A DNA stretch of 64,000 nucleotides from Caballeronia sp. M1242 (GCF_017220215.1 NZ_CP071129.1:1860001-1924000), one strand, 5' to 3'; shown: positions 43,016 to 53,483, counted from the first letter of the stretch. The notes: generated by a model not told the origin, from the sequence alone. Translations and numbers: made by a program.

Positions 43016-43837
43016 ATGCACGATCTGCCGACGCCTTTCCTGCCCTTCGGAGCGTCATCGCTCTCGCTCGATTCGCGCCGCCACCTTCCGCGCACGGCCG
43101 AAACCGTCACGGGCCAGCACCGCTTGCAGGTCGCATGGGCGCGCTCCGACGACGCGCTGCGCGAAGCACAACGTCTGCGCTACCGCGTGTTCGCCGAGGA
43201 AATGGGCGCGCGTCTTTCGGGCCCCGCCGGGCTGGACGTCGACGCGTTCGACGCCTATTGCGATCACCTGCTCGTGCGCGATCTCGACACGCTGAAGGTC
43301 GTCGGCACGTATCGCGTGTTGCCGCCGCATCAGGCCGCGCGCATCGGCCGTCTCTATGCGGAAAGCGAATTCGACATGTCGCGTCTCACGCATCTGCGGC
43401 CGAAGCTCGTCGAAGTGGGCCGCTCGTGCGTGCATCCGGACTATCGCAACGGCGCGGTCATCATGTCGCTGTGGGGCGGGCTCGCCACGTACATGATGCA
43501 GAACGGCTACGAGACGATGCTCGGCTGCGCGAGCGTCGGCATGAACGACGGCGGTCATTACGCCGCGAATCTGTACGCGTCGCTGCCCGCCGACGCGCTC
43601 ACCGCGCACGAGTACCGCGCCTTCGCGCATACGCCGCTGCCAGTCGAGGAGCTGCGCACGGGCGTCGCGGTGAGTCCGCCGCCGCTCGTCAAAGGCTATC
43701 TGCGCCTCGGCGCGAAGATTTGCGGCGCGCCCGCGTGGGACCCGGATTTCAACACGGCGGATTTTCTGACGCTATTCCGCCTCTCCGACATCAACGCGCG
43801 TTACGCGCGGCACTTCATCGGCGACGCGGGACGTTGA
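43016..43837 (+). CDS. Ornithine-acyl[ACP] N-acyltransferase-like protein (OlsB family)
   Basis: 273-aa GNAT-fold acyltransferase. The ATG at 43016 is chosen because GAGGA is then 6 nt away; the ATG at 43010 would be too close. Motifs: RLRYRVFAEEMGARLSGPAG with DVDAFDAYCDHLLVRDLDT, VVGTYRVLPPHQAARIGRLY, EVGRSCVHPDYRNGAVIMSL, and LGCASVGMNDGGHYAANLYA. This is the pattern of OlsB and related hemolysin-like acyltransferases that make lyso-ornithine lipid. No olsA gene follows directly. Confidence 0.85.
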   Translation: MHDLPTPFLPFGASSLSLDSRRHLPRTAETVTGQHRLQVAWARSDDALREAQRLRYRVFAEEMGARLSGPAGLDVDAFDAYCDHLLVRDLDTLKVVGTYRVLPPHQAARIGRLYAESEFDMSRLTHLRPKLVEVGRSCVHPDYRNGAVIMSLWGGLATYMMQNGYETMLGCASVGMNDGGHYAANLYASLPADALTAHEYRAFAHTPLPVEELRTGVAVSPPPLVKGYLRLGAKICGAPAWDPDFNTADFLTLFRLSDINARYARHFIGDAGR

Positions 43838-43852
43838 GCGTCGGGAGGATGC

Positions 43853-45361
43853 TCAATCCGTGTAAATCACGCGATACGGCCGCCCGATCTTTTCCCATTC
43901 CATCGCTTCCTGCGCGAGGCTGTAGTCGGTCAGCGGATTGTTCGTCACCCACTCGCTCGGCAGACGCACTTCGAAGCCGCCGCCCGCGGCTTTGACTTCG
44001 ATGCCGGGCAGGCCGACATCCGTGCGGCGGCGCGACAGAAGCGCGGCGAGTCGCAGGCAGAACAGCAGCGTCCAGTCGACGCCGCGCGCCTGCGCGAGCT
44101 TGCCGAGCTTGCCCGCGTGACCGAGCACGAGCGCCGCGAGCCGCGCCTGATCCGTGCGCGAAAAGCCGGGCATGTCGGCATTGCTCGCGATATACGCCGA
44201 ATGCTTGTGATACGCGCTGTGCGCGATGGACAAGCCGATCTCGTGCAGCGACGCCGCCCACGCGAGGAACATGCGGTTCTCCGCGCTGCGCTCGCCGTCC
44301 GGCTCGCCGAGCTGATCGTAGAAGCTGATCGCGAGATTGCCGATGCGCTCGGCCTGCGCGGCATCGACGCCGTAACGGCGCTTGAAGCCTTCGACCGTCA
44401 CGGTGCGCATGTCCTGATGTTGCGAGCGGCCGAGCAGGTCGTACAGTACGCCGAGGCGCAACGCAGCGTCGGTCGTATCGACGTATTCGATCCCCAGTTC
44501 CTCGAACACGCCGAGCATGATGGAAAGCCCGCCCGCCAGCACCGGTATGCGGTCCGGCTTCAGCGCGACGAGCTTCAGCCGGTTCACGTTCTCCGCCTTG
44601 ATGAGCGCGCGCTTCAGCCGTTCCAGCCCGCCGCGCGAAATGCCGTGCGTGTACTCGGGATCGTTGAAGCCGTTCGCCTCGACCAGTTCGGCGAGCGCCC
44701 GCGCCGTGCCCGACGAGCCGATCGCCTGATCCCAGCCGGTCTGCTTGTATTCGCGCGAGATGATCTGGATCTCGCGCTTGGCGGCGAGTTCGGCCTGACG
44801 CATCGTGTATTCGTCGACGTTGCCGGCCGGGAAGAACTGGCGGCTGTGGCTCACGCAGCCGATATAGAGGCTTTCCATGTGGATCGGCGTGTAATGCGCG
44901 CCGATGATGAACTCCGTCGATCCGCCGCCGATATCCACGACGAGCCGCTTGCCCGCGCTCGCCGGCACCGAATGCGCCGCGCCCGCGTAGATGAGGCGCG
45001 CTTCCTCGCGGCCCGCGATCACTTCGATCGGAAAACCGAGCGCGATTTCGGCTTCGATCAGAAAGTCGTGCGCGTTTTTTGCGACGCGCAGGGTGTTGGT
45101 GGCGACCGCGCGCACCTGATCCGGGTGAAAGTCGCGCAGACGCTCGCCGAAGCGCTTCAGCGCATCCCAGCCGCGCAACTGCGACGCGCGATCGAGCATC
45201 TTGTCCTTCGAGAGACCGGCCGCGAGACGAACCGGCTCGCGCAACGCATCGACCTGATAGATCTGGCTGCCCGCGGGCGTTTCCTCGACCCGGCCGACGA
45301 TCAGCCGGAAACTGTTCGATCCGAGGTCGACGGCGGCGAGAAGATGAGGATGTGTGACCAT
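43853..45361 (-). CDS. ppx: Exopolyphosphatase
   Basis: 502-aa GppA/Ppx-family phosphohydrolase that removes terminal phosphate from polyphosphate. ASKHA-fold motifs: LAAVDLGSNSFRLIVGRVEE, RAVATNTLRVAKNAHDFLIE, EEARLIYAGAAHSV, and VVDIGGGSTEFIIG. A C-terminal HD-like region (HEIGLSIAHSAYHKHSAYIA) follows. Divergent from ppk, placing polyP synthesis and degradation together beside the pho/pst genes. Confidence 0.95.
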   Translation of the reverse strand: MVTHPHLLAAVDLGSNSFRLIVGRVEETPAGSQIYQVDALREPVRLAAGLSKDKMLDRASQLRGWDALKRFGERLRDFHPDQVRAVATNTLRVAKNAHDFLIEAEIALGFPIEVIAGREEARLIYAGAAHSVPASAGKRLVVDIGGGSTEFIIGAHYTPIHMESLYIGCVSHSRQFFPAGNVDEYTMRQAELAAKREIQIISREYKQTGWDQAIGSSGTARALAELVEANGFNDPEYTHGISRGGLERLKRALIKAENVNRLKLVALKPDRIPVLAGGLSIMLGVFEELGIEYVDTTDAALRLGVLYDLLGRSQHQDMRTVTVEGFKRRYGVDAAQAERIGNLAISFYDQLGEPDGERSAENRMFLAWAASLHEIGLSIAHSAYHKHSAYIASNADMPGFSRTDQARLAALVLGHAGKLGKLAQARGVDWTLLFCLRLAALLSRRRTDVGLPGIEVKAAGGGFEVRLPSEWVTNNPLTDYSLAQEAMEWEKIGRPYRVIYTD

Positions 45362-45537
45362 CGGATATCCGGAAATCGTGAAGTGAGAAAGCGCAACCGC
45401 GTGTCAGCGACACGCTGCCGAGAGACACGGATTTTATTTCATGCAGGCGCGACGATCCGAAACCGCAACAGAAGCGCGAACGCGCGCGCCCGCTAGCGAC
45501 GCTATCCGCAATGTGAGTAGAATTTGTGAAAATCGTT

Positions 45538-45555
45538 CTGTCACAATAAAGACAT
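45538..45555 (+). promoter_or_regulatory. Possible Pho box ahead of ppk
   Basis: CTGTCACAATAAAGACAT: the first half matches the Pho-box repeat CTGTCAC well, the second half is weaker (AAGACAT). It lies about 63 nt before the ppk ATG in a low-GC patch. Consistent with PhoB control of ppk, but the match is partial. Confidence 0.4.
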
Positions 45556-45618
45556 CCTAGTGTGAGATCATCCGAACGCTTTTCTGCCCTTCCGATCGAG
45601 ACACCTTACGCCCAGCCG

Positions 45619-47682
45619 ATGTCCATACGTTATCCGCTCTTCAACCGTGAACTAGGCATCTTAGGTTTCAACGAGCGGGTACTGGCGCAAGCCGCCGACA
45701 CATCGGTGCCGCTGCTCGAACGTCTGCGCTTTATCTGCATTACGAGCAGCAATCTCGACGAATTTTTCGAAGTCCGCATGGCCGGGCTTCAGGAGCAGAT
45801 GCGCGACAACCCCGGCACGCTCTCGCCGGACGGAATGTCGCTGCAACACGTCTACGATCTCGTCTCCGAACGCGCGCAACGCCTCGTGCATCAACAATAC
45901 GCGATGCTGCACGAGACCGTACTGCCCGCGCTCGAAATGGAAGGAATTTATTTTCATGGCGCGGAAACCTGGACCGAACAGCAGACCGCGTGGGCGCGCG
46001 AATACTTCCAGAACGAACTGCTGCCGGTGCTGACGCCGATCGGGCTCGATCCCGCGCATCCTTTTCCGCGCGTGCTGAACAAGAGCCTGAACTTCGTCGT
46101 CGAACTGGAAGGCACCGACGCGTTCGGCCGTCAGGCGATGATGGGCATCGTGCAGGCGCCGCGCGCGTTGCCGCGCCTCGTGCGCATGCCGGAGGCGCTT
46201 TCGGGTTATCCGCATGGTTTCGTGCTGCTGAGTTCTTTCATGCAGCACTTCGTGAGCGAACTGTTTCCGCACCTGACGGTGCGCAATTGCAATCAGTTTC
46301 GCATTACGCGCAATAGCGAGCTTTTCGTCGACGAAGACGAGATCACGAATCTGCGCGTCGCGTTGCAGGGCGAACTGCCCGCGCGGCATCTCGGCAATGC
46401 GGTGCGGCTCGAAGTATCTGCGGAAACGCCGCCGCATCTCATTCGCCGCCTGCTCGACGAAAGCCAGCTCAATCCGCGCGACTGCTATCGCGTGAACGGG
46501 CCGGTCAATCTCGTGCGACTCATGCAGTTGCCCGAAATGGTCGACCGGCCGGACCTCAAGTTCGTGCCGCATATTCCGTCGGTGCCGAAGTCGATTGCGA
46601 ATACGACCAATCTCTTCGATGCCATCGATCAGGGCGATATCCTGCTGCATCATCCGTACGAGAGCTTTCAGCCCGTGCTGGAACTGCTGCTGCAAGCGGC
46701 CAAAGATCCGCAAGTGGTGGCGATCAAGCAGACCATCTACCGCACCGGCACGGATTCGCCGCTGATGGACGCGCTCATGCAGGCGGCGCGCAACGGAAAG
46801 GAAGTGACCGTCGTGGTCGAACTGCTCGCGCGCTTCGACGAAGAAACGAACATCAACTGGGCGTCGCAACTCGAAGCGGTGGGCGCGCATGTCGTGTATG
46901 GCGTCGTCGGCCACAAGTGCCACGCGAAGATGATGCTGATCGTGCGGCGCGTGTCGCAAGGCGGCAAGACCGTGCTCAAGCGTTACGCGCATCTGGGCAC
47001 CGGCAACTATCATCCGCGCACGGCGCGCCTTTATACCGACTTCGGCCTGATGACCGCGGATCAGCAAATGTGCGAAGACGTGCATCACGTCTTCCAGCAG
47101 TTGACGGGCATCGGCGGCGAGCTTGCGCTGCATCAGCTATGGCAGTCGCCGTTCACGCTGCACGCCAAGCTGATCGAAGCGATTCGCGCCGAAGCCGAAC
47201 ATGCGCGCGCGGGCCGACGGGCGCGCATCGTCGCGAAGATGAACGCGCTGCTCGAACCAACCGTGATCGCGGCGCTCTACGAGGCATCGCATGCGGGCGT
47301 GAAAATCGACCTGATCGTGCGTGGCGTGTGTTCGCTGAAGCCGGGCGTCGAAGATCTGTCGGAGAACATCACGGTGCGCTCGATCGTCGGGCGTTTCCTC
47401 GAACATCACCGCATCTTCTATTTCTATGCGAACGGCAAGGAAGACGTGTATCTGTCGAGCGCCGACTGGATGGATCGCAACTTCTTTCGCCGCGTGGAAG
47501 TGGCGTTCCCGATCCGCGACCGGCGTCTCAAGCGCCGCGTGATTGCCGAAGGCTTGTCCGTGTGTCTCGGCGACAACCAGTCGGCGTGGGTCATGCAAAG
47601 CGACGGGCACTATCGCAAGCGCCGTTCGGGCAAGGCGCTGCGCAACGCACAGTTGGGACTGCTCGCGAAGTTCTGTTCGTGA
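45619..47682 (+). CDS. ppk1: Polyphosphate kinase 1
   Basis: 687-aa enzyme that makes polyphosphate from ATP. I use the ATG at 45619 (MSIRYPLFNRELGILGFNER, the usual N-terminus); an in-frame GTG at 45562 extends it. Motifs: ITSSNLDEFFEVRMAGLQEQ, HHPYESFQPVLELLLQAAKD, HAKMMLIVRRVSQGGKTVLK with the autophosphorylated His, then HLGTGNYHPRTARLYTDFGL. Full length. Convergent with phoR, 40-nt gap. Confidence 0.96.
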   Translation: MSIRYPLFNRELGILGFNERVLAQAADTSVPLLERLRFICITSSNLDEFFEVRMAGLQEQMRDNPGTLSPDGMSLQHVYDLVSERAQRLVHQQYAMLHETVLPALEMEGIYFHGAETWTEQQTAWAREYFQNELLPVLTPIGLDPAHPFPRVLNKSLNFVVELEGTDAFGRQAMMGIVQAPRALPRLVRMPEALSGYPHGFVLLSSFMQHFVSELFPHLTVRNCNQFRITRNSELFVDEDEITNLRVALQGELPARHLGNAVRLEVSAETPPHLIRRLLDESQLNPRDCYRVNGPVNLVRLMQLPEMVDRPDLKFVPHIPSVPKSIANTTNLFDAIDQGDILLHHPYESFQPVLELLLQAAKDPQVVAIKQTIYRTGTDSPLMDALMQAARNGKEVTVVVELLARFDEETNINWASQLEAVGAHVVYGVVGHKCHAKMMLIVRRVSQGGKTVLKRYAHLGTGNYHPRTARLYTDFGLMTADQQMCEDVHHVFQQLTGIGGELALHQLWQSPFTLHAKLIEAIRAEAEHARAGRRARIVAKMNALLEPTVIAALYEASHAGVKIDLIVRGVCSLKPGVEDLSENITVRSIVGRFLEHHRIFYFYANGKEDVYLSSADWMDRNFFRRVEVAFPIRDRRLKRRVIAEGLSVCLGDNQSAWVMQSDGHYRKRRSGKALRNAQLGLLAKFCS

Positions 47683-47722
47683 TTGGCGAGCGGCGCGGCG
47701 GCGCGCGGCGCGCCGTGCAGAT

Positions 47723-49036
47723 TCAAGCAGCCACGGATTTGCGCAACGCCGTGCGCGACGCGGGAAAGCGCACCGTGAACGTGCTGCCCCGCCCTACTTC
47801 GCTTTTCACGTCGAGATCGGCATGATGCCGTTGCAGCACATGCTTGACGATGGCAAGCCCGAGCCCGGTGCCGCCCGTATCGCGCGAACGGCTCCGGTCC
47901 ACGCGATAGAAACGCTCCGTCAAGCGCGGAATATGCTCCGCCGGAATGCCGAGGCCGCTGTCGCGCACGGTGAAGACCGCGCGATCGTCCACGCGTTCCC
48001 ATGACACGTCGATGCTGCCGCCATCCGGCGTGTAGCGAACCGCGTTCGTCACCAGATTGCCGAGCGCGCTCACCAGTTCCGTCTCCGCGCCGGCCACGGT
48101 CAGCGCGTCATCGTTATGAAAATGGATGCGATGACGCCCACCCGAAAGACTGTTGGCGTCGTCTTCCAGATGACGCAGCACCGCGCGCATGTCGAGCAGT
48201 TCGTCGCCGGGCGGACGCACATCGCCTTCGAGATTCGCCAGCACGAGCAGATCGCGCACGATGTTCTGCATGCGCATGGCCTGCTGATTCATCATGTCGA
48301 GATAGCGCGCGCGGTCGGCTTCGTCGAGCGGCAACTCGCGCATCGTTTCGAGAAAGCCCGAGAGCACGGTGAGGGGCGTCTTCAGTTCATGCGAGACGTT
48401 CGCGACGAAATCGCGGCGCATCGAATCGGTGCGCTCGAGTTCGGTAATGTCTTGCGTGAGAATCAGCTTGCGATTCTCGCCGTACGGGAACACCTGCACC
48501 GAGACAGTCCGCTGCCGGTTCGCGCCCATGCCCCGCATGATGAGCATCTCTTCGTAGCGGTGCGAATTCAGATAGCGGATGAAATCCGGATGACGCACGA
48601 GATGTGTGATGTGCTGACGCAGATCGCGCTTCGCGTCCAGCCCGAAGTGCTTCTCCGCAATGGCGTTGCACCATTCGATCTGGTCGTGATCGTCCAGCAT
48701 CGCCACGCCGTTGGGCGATGCCTGAATCGCCTGAATGAAGCGCGAATGCTGCTGCTCGACCTGACGCACCTGCGCATGCCAGCGTTTGGCGAGCTTGTGC
48801 AGGCGGTAATAGATCTCGCCCCAGATGCCGAGCGCGCTCGGCACCTGGCCGTACACCGGCGCGTCCAGGAGACGCCATAGCCGCTGCGTGTGATACGTGC
48901 TCACGAAGCTCTGCACGACGAGCATGATGACGGCGACAGCGAGCGCCGCGCGCACGCCCGCGAATGCGCCGATCGCGGCGCACAGCACCGCGAGGAGCGC
49001 GAGGGACACGATAGAACGCGTCCAGATGATGTTCAT
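47723..49036 (-). CDS. phoR: Phosphate-regulon sensor histidine kinase
   Basis: 437-aa membrane kinase. Two N-terminal hydrophobic segments (residues 8-28, 30-46) without a large periplasmic loop, as in PhoR; a linker (LWRLLDAPVYGQVPSALGIW); a PAS domain (about 100-195: QAIQASPNGVAMLDDHDQIE); HisKA with phospho-His H216 in FVANVSHELKTPLTVLSGFL; and HATPase_c with NAVRYTPDGG, DSGLGIP and GTGLGLAIVKHVLQ. Located just after phoB in the same operon (39-nt gap). It detects phosphate through the Pst/PhoU complex. Confidence 0.95.
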   Translation of the reverse strand: MNIIWTRSIVSLALLAVLCAAIGAFAGVRAALAVAVIMLVVQSFVSTYHTQRLWRLLDAPVYGQVPSALGIWGEIYYRLHKLAKRWHAQVRQVEQQHSRFIQAIQASPNGVAMLDDHDQIEWCNAIAEKHFGLDAKRDLRQHITHLVRHPDFIRYLNSHRYEEMLIMRGMGANRQRTVSVQVFPYGENRKLILTQDITELERTDSMRRDFVANVSHELKTPLTVLSGFLETMRELPLDEADRARYLDMMNQQAMRMQNIVRDLLVLANLEGDVRPPGDELLDMRAVLRHLEDDANSLSGGRHRIHFHNDDALTVAGAETELVSALGNLVTNAVRYTPDGGSIDVSWERVDDRAVFTVRDSGLGIPAEHIPRLTERFYRVDRSRSRDTGGTGLGLAIVKHVLQRHHADLDVKSEVGRGSTFTVRFPASRTALRKSVAA

Positions 49037-49075
49037 GTTGTCGGGAGATCGATGAAGGCGAAGATGGGCGCGGGC

Positions 49076-49777
49076 TCACGCGCCCTTCGCGAGCCGGTAG
49101 CCGCTGCCGCGTACCGTTTCGATCATAGCATCGCAGCCCGCAGGCTTGAGCGCGGCGCGCAGACGCTTGATGTGCACATCGACCGTGCGCTCCTCGACGA
49201 ACACATGATCTCCCCAGACCTGATCGAGCAGCTGCGTGCGGCTGTGCACGCGCTCCGGATGCGTCATGAAGAAATGCAGCAGACGGAACTCCGTCGGCCC
49301 GAGATCGAGCTTGATGTCGTTGCCCGAATGATTGGCGGCAACACGATGCGTCGCCGGATCGAGACGCAGGCCGTTGATCGCGACGACGTCTTCCGTCAGC
49401 TGCGGCGCGCGCCGGCGCAGCACGGCCTTGATGCGCGCCATCAGTTCTTTCGGCGAAAACGGCTTGGTCACGTAATCGTCGGCGCCGATTTCGAGTCCGA
49501 GCACCTTGTCCTGCTCGTCGCCGCGCGCGGTGAGCATGATGATCGGAATGTGCTTCGTGCGCTCGTTGTTGCGCAGCTCGCGCGCGAACGCGATGCCGGA
49601 CTTCGCGGGCAGCATCCAGTCGAGCAGCACGAGGTCGGGCAGCACGTCGCTGATCAGGTTTTGCGCCTGCTCCGCGTTATACGCGCGAATCGGGCAATGT
49701 CCCGCATGTTGCAGATTCACCGAGATCAGTTCGGAGATCGCGGGTTCGTCTTCGACGACGAGGATACTGCTGGGCAT
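49076..49777 (-). CDS. phoB: Phosphate-regulon response regulator
   Basis: 233-aa OmpR-family regulator. ATG at 49777 chosen over an in-frame GTG six bases earlier because AGAGG is then properly spaced. Receiver with SILVVEDEPAISELI and phospho-Asp in PDLVLLDWMLPAKSG (about D53), Lys in YVTKPFSPKELMARI. Winged-helix output with GPTEFRLLHFFMTHPERVHS, LLDQVWGDHVFVEERTVDVH and SGYRL. It binds Pho boxes and activates pst genes when phosphate is low. Confidence 0.96.
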   Translation of the reverse strand: MPSSILVVEDEPAISELISVNLQHAGHCPIRAYNAEQAQNLISDVLPDLVLLDWMLPAKSGIAFARELRNNERTKHIPIIMLTARGDEQDKVLGLEIGADDYVTKPFSPKELMARIKAVLRRRAPQLTEDVVAINGLRLDPATHRVAANHSGNDIKLDLGPTEFRLLHFFMTHPERVHSRTQLLDQVWGDHVFVEERTVDVHIKRLRAALKPAGCDAMIETVRGSGYRLAKGA

Positions 49778-49816
49778 CGGCACCTCTTGACCTTTTTGCT
49801 TGAGTGAATCGTTGGA

Positions 49817-50521
49817 TTAACTGAGCGCCTCGCGTTCGAGCTGGTCGCGCGAGATGTGGCGCACGTCCGTGCCCTTCACGATGTAGATGATGAACTCCGC
49901 GATGTTCTTCGCGTGATCGCCAATGCGCTCCACGGCTTTCGCGATGAACAGATAATCGAGCCCCGCCGAAATGGTGCGCGGGTCTTCCATCATGTACGTC
50001 ACGAGCTTGCGCACGAAGGCGCGGAATTCGTCGTCGATGGCCTTGTCGTCGCGCACGATCTGCGCGGCGGCGACCGTATCGAGACGCGCGAACGCATCGA
50101 GCGCGCGGCGCAGAATCGACACGGCCATCTCGCCCGAGAGCTTGATTTCCGCGATGTTCACCGTGCGGCCCGCGCCGTCTTCGTTGATGCGCTTTACGCG
50201 TTTCGCGATCTTCTCGGCTTCGTCGCCGGCGCGTTCGAGATTCGTGATGGTCTTCGAGATCGCCATGAGCAGGCGCAAGTCGCGCGCGGCCGGCTGACGG
50301 CGCGCGATGATGTTGCTGCACTCCTCGTCGATCTCGACTTCCATCGTGTTCAGGCGCGCTTCCGCCGCGATGACCTGATCGGCGATCTGCACGTCGAACT
50401 CGTTCAGCGCCTGCATCGCCGCGGTGATCTGCGACTCGACGAGACCGCCCATTTCCAGCACTTTCGAGGACACCGCGTTCAGATCGGCGTCGAACTGGCT
50501 CGACAGATGTTTATCGGACAT
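49817..50521 (-). CDS. phoU: Phosphate-uptake regulator PhoU
   Basis: 234-aa protein made of two three-helix PhoU repeats. FDADLNAVSSKVLEMGGLVE in the first, and the metal-binding-type LMAISKTITNLERAGDEAEK and YLFIAKAVERIGDHAKNIAE at equivalent places in the two repeats. Links the Pst transporter to PhoR and represses the regulon at high phosphate. Between pstB and phoB in one operon. Confidence 0.96.
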   Translation of the reverse strand: MSDKHLSSQFDADLNAVSSKVLEMGGLVESQITAAMQALNEFDVQIADQVIAAEARLNTMEVEIDEECSNIIARRQPAARDLRLLMAISKTITNLERAGDEAEKIAKRVKRINEDGAGRTVNIAEIKLSGEMAVSILRRALDAFARLDTVAAAQIVRDDKAIDDEFRAFVRKLVTYMMEDPRTISAGLDYLFIAKAVERIGDHAKNIAEFIIYIVKGTDVRHISRDQLEREALS

Positions 50522-50563
50522 GTTCTGCTCCTGTAGTCCTTTGTTCGTTCGCTGACCGGCCGA

Positions 50564-51439
50564 TCAGCCAAAGCGGCCCGTGATGTAGTCTTCCGTTTCC
50601 TTGCGGGCCGGCTTGATGAAGATCTTTTCCGTGTCGCCGAATTCGATCAATTCACCGAGGTACATATAAGCAGTGTAGTCCGAGCAGCGCGCGGCCTGCT
50701 GCATGTTGTGCGTGACGATCACCACCGTGTAGTCGCTCTTCAACTCCGCGATCAGTTCTTCGATGCGGCCCGTCGAAATCGGATCGAGCGCGGAGCACGG
50801 TTCGTCGAGCAGCAGCACTTCCGGCCGGATGGCGATGCCGCGCGCGATGCACAGACGCTGCTGCTGGCCGCCCGACAGACCGTAGCCGCTTTGCGTGAGC
50901 TTGTCCTTCACTTCGGTCCAGAGCGCGGCCTTCGTCAGCGCCCATTCCACGCGGTCGTCCATCTCCGAGCGCGACAGTTGCTCGAACATCTTCACGCCGA
51001 ACGCGATGTTGTCGTAGATCGACATCGGGAACGGTGTCGGCTTCTGGAACACCATGCCGACGCGCGCGCGCAAGAGCGAGATGTCCTTCGTCGTGTCGAG
51101 CAGATTGGCGCCGTCCATCAGGATTTCGCCTTCCGCGCGTTGCTCCGGATACAGCGCGAACATCTTGTTGAACGTGCGCAGCAACGTGGACTTGCCGCAT
51201 CCCGACGGACCGATGAACGCGGTCACTTTCTTCTCGGGAATGCGCAAGTTGATGTTCTTGAGCGCGTGATACTTGTTGTAGAAGAAGTTGAGGTTGTTCA
51301 CCTCGATCTTCGGCTTGATGGAATCCGCCGGCTGCGAGCCGTGCGTCGGACGTACGCTGCCCGGCGCGGGACCGCGCTCGACCGGCTTGGCTTCAGTCTT
51401 CGAATTCAGGTGGCTGACACCACTTTCGACCATGTTCAT
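50564..51439 (-). CDS. pstB: Phosphate ABC transporter ATPase
   Basis: 291-aa ATPase of the PstSCAB high-affinity phosphate importer. Walker [15 protein letters not shown], signature [20 protein letters not shown], Walker [17 protein letters not shown]-loop [20 protein letters not shown]. An extra ~45-residue Pro/Lys-rich N-terminal extension precedes the usual core ([20 protein letters not shown]). Immediately follows pstA. Confidence 0.97.
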   Translation of the reverse strand: MNMVESGVSHLNSKTEAKPVERGPAPGSVRPTHGSQPADSIKPKIEVNNLNFFYNKYHALKNINLRIPEKKVTAFIGPSGCGKSTLLRTFNKMFALYPEQRAEGEILMDGANLLDTTKDISLLRARVGMVFQKPTPFPMSIYDNIAFGVKMFEQLSRSEMDDRVEWALTKAALWTEVKDKLTQSGYGLSGGQQQRLCIARGIAIRPEVLLLDEPCSALDPISTGRIEELIAELKSDYTVVIVTHNMQQAARCSDYTAYMYLGELIEFGDTEKIFIKPARKETEDYITGRFG

Positions 51440-51454
51440 GGAATCACTCCACCC

Positions 51455-52342
51455 TTATTTCTTGGAAAAAATCGCGCGCGCCAGGATATTCAGACCCAGC
51501 ACGCCGAGCGTAATCAGGAACACGCCGGCCCACGCGAGCGTTTGCCATTGCGGGAACGGGCTCATCGCGAACTTGTAGATCGTCACCGGCAGATTCGCCA
51601 CCGGCTGATTCATGTCGAGCGTGAAGAACTGGTTCGACAGCGCCGTGAAGAGCAGCGGCGCGGTCTCGCCTGCAATGCGCGCGACGGCCAGCAGCACGCC
51701 CGTCACGATGCCGCCGACCGACGCCTTCAGCGTGATCGACATCACCATCTTCCACTTCGGCGTGCCGAGCGCGAAGGCCGCCTCGCGCAGCGCGTTGGGC
51801 ACGAGGTTCAGCATGTTCTCCGTCGTGCGGATGACGATGGGAATCTGCAAGAGTCCGAGCGCGATCACGCCGGCCCAGCCCGAGAAACGCCCCATCTTCG
51901 CGACGACGAGCGCATACACGAAGAGACCGACGACGATGGACGGCGCGGACAGCAGAATGTCGTTGATGAAGCGCGTCACGTTCGCGAGCCAGCGCTTCTG
52001 CCCGTATTCCGCGAGATACACGCCCGCGAGAATGCCGAGCGGCGTGCCGATGCACGTTGCCAGCACGACGAGCATGAGACTGCCGACGATCGCGTTGGCG
52101 AGACCGCCGCCATCGGTGTTCGGCGGAGGCGTCGACTGCGTGAACAGTTCGACGGACAGCCCGGAGACGCCGAGCTTCAGCGTCGTGAAGAGAATCCACA
52201 CGAGCCAGACGAGGCCGAACGCCATGGCCGCGAGCGAGAGCGTCAGCGCGATCGCGTTGGTGCCGCGGCGGCGGCGTTGCAGCTTCATGCGCGTGGCGAC
52301 GGTGCGCTCGTGGTCCTGATTGAACGTTGCGGGACGGCTCAC
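51455..52342 (-). CDS. pstA: Phosphate ABC transporter permease PstA
   Basis: 295-aa permease from a GTG start at 52342 that overlaps the pstC stop codon (GTGA), indicating coupling; in-frame ATG further in would give MKLQRRRR. About six membrane helices; binding-protein-dependent permease motif [20 protein letters not shown], and [16 protein letters not shown]-type helix. Partner of PstC. Confidence 0.93.
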   Translation of the reverse strand: MSRPATFNQDHERTVATRMKLQRRRRGTNAIALTLSLAAMAFGLVWLVWILFTTLKLGVSGLSVELFTQSTPPPNTDGGGLANAIVGSLMLVVLATCIGTPLGILAGVYLAEYGQKRWLANVTRFINDILLSAPSIVVGLFVYALVVAKMGRFSGWAGVIALGLLQIPIVIRTTENMLNLVPNALREAAFALGTPKWKMVMSITLKASVGGIVTGVLLAVARIAGETAPLLFTALSNQFFTLDMNQPVANLPVTIYKFAMSPFPQWQTLAWAGVFLITLGVLGLNILARAIFSKK

Positions 52343-53322
52343 TTTGCACCCTCCGCGCGCTGCATGCGCATCAAGAGCAGCTTTGACAGCGCGAGCACGA
52401 TGAACGTGATGACGAAGAGAATCAAACCGAGCTCCATCAGCGCGGATGTATGCAGGCCGGGGCTCGCTTCCGCGAATTCGTTCGCGAGCGCCGAGGTGAT
52501 GCTGTTGCCCGGAGAAAAGAGCGACACGTTGTCGAGCAGATTGGTGTTGCCGATCACGAAGGTCACCGCCATGGTCTCGCCGAGCGCGCGGCCGAGACCG
52601 AGCATGACGCCGCCGATCACGCCGGCGCGCGTGTACGGCAGCACGATCTTCCACATCACTTCCCACGTCGTGCAGCCGATGCCGTACGCCGATTCCTTCA
52701 GCAGCACGGGCGTGACTTCGAACACGTCGCGCATCACGGACGCGATGTACGGAATGATCATGATCGCGAGAATAACGCCCGCGCACAGAATGCCGATGCC
52801 GATGGGCGGTCCCTGAAACAGCGCGCCGATGAGCGGCACGCCGCCGAGCAGCGCGCCGAGCGGCTTTTCGAAGTACGTCGCGAAGATCGGCGCGAACACG
52901 AGCAGACCCCACATGCCGTAGACGATCGACGGAATCGCCGCGAGCAGTTCAATGGCGACGCCGAGCGGCCGGCGCAGCCACGTCGGCGACAGTTCCGTCA
53001 GAAAGAGCGCGATGCCGAAGCTCACCGGCACCGCGATGATGAGCGCGATGATCGAGGTCGCGATGGTGCCGTAGATGGGCACGAGCGCGCCGAAGCTCTC
53101 GCTGGGCGGATCCCACTCCGCGCGCCAGAGAAAGCTGAGCCCGAATTTCTGGATGGTCGGCATCGACGCAATGATGAGCGAGACGATGATGCCGCCAAGC
53201 AGGAGCAGCGTCACCACGGCCGCCAGCCGGGTAATGCCGCCGAAAATGATGTCGCCGATACGGCTCGGCGCGCGCTGCGATTGCGCCGCCGGCGGTGCCG
53301 ACGCTAAGTTGATGTCCGACAT
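52339..53322 (-). CDS. pstC: Phosphate ABC transporter permease PstC
   Basis: 327-aa permease with about six to seven membrane helices. Typical: [20 protein letters not shown] near the first periplasmic loop, [33 protein letters not shown] (EAA-type loop) and [20 protein letters not shown]. Preceded by an intercistronic hairpin and an 11-bp tandem repeat that separate it from pstS. Confidence 0.96.
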   Translation of the reverse strand: MSDINLASAPPAAQSQRAPSRIGDIIFGGITRLAAVVTLLLLGGIIVSLIIASMPTIQKFGLSFLWRAEWDPPSESFGALVPIYGTIATSIIALIIAVPVSFGIALFLTELSPTWLRRPLGVAIELLAAIPSIVYGMWGLLVFAPIFATYFEKPLGALLGGVPLIGALFQGPPIGIGILCAGVILAIMIIPYIASVMRDVFEVTPVLLKESAYGIGCTTWEVMWKIVLPYTRAGVIGGVMLGLGRALGETMAVTFVIGNTNLLDNVSLFSPGNSITSALANEFAEASPGLHTSALMELGLILFVITFIVLALSKLLLMRMQRAEGAK

Positions 53323-53350
53323 GGGAGCCTTGGTTACGCTACGTGTCAGA

Positions 53351-53378
53351 CGCGCGGCAACCTCTCGATCGCCGCGCG
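53351..53378 (-). terminator. Intercistronic hairpin between pstS and pstC
   Basis: 8-bp GC stem (CGCGCGGC / GCCGCGCG) with a 12-nt loop, downstream of pstS on the minus strand, no T-run. A partial terminator or mRNA-stabilising hairpin here would raise PstS relative to the permeases. Function inferred. Confidence 0.4.
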
Positions 53379-53383
53379 GCTTG

Positions 53384-53416
53384 TTACTGCTTCTTTACTG
53401 CTTCTTTACTGCTTGC
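53384..53416. repeat. Three 11-bp tandem repeats, pstS-pstC gap
   Basis: TTACTGCTTCT twice, then TTACTGCTTGC, in perfect register within the 161-nt pstS-pstC gap. The 11-bp period equals one helical turn, the spacing also seen in the Pho box ahead of pstS, but the sequence differs. Could be a simple slippage product. Confidence 0.7.
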
Positions 53417-53483
53417 TTTGCTGCATTTGTCCGCCGCTTCAGCTTAGGACAGTTTCAGACAATATGACTGCGCTACTTCGGCA

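Noticed and set aside
44117-45496. 459-codon + strand frame over ppx
   Set aside because: Shadow of ppx; no recognisable fold.
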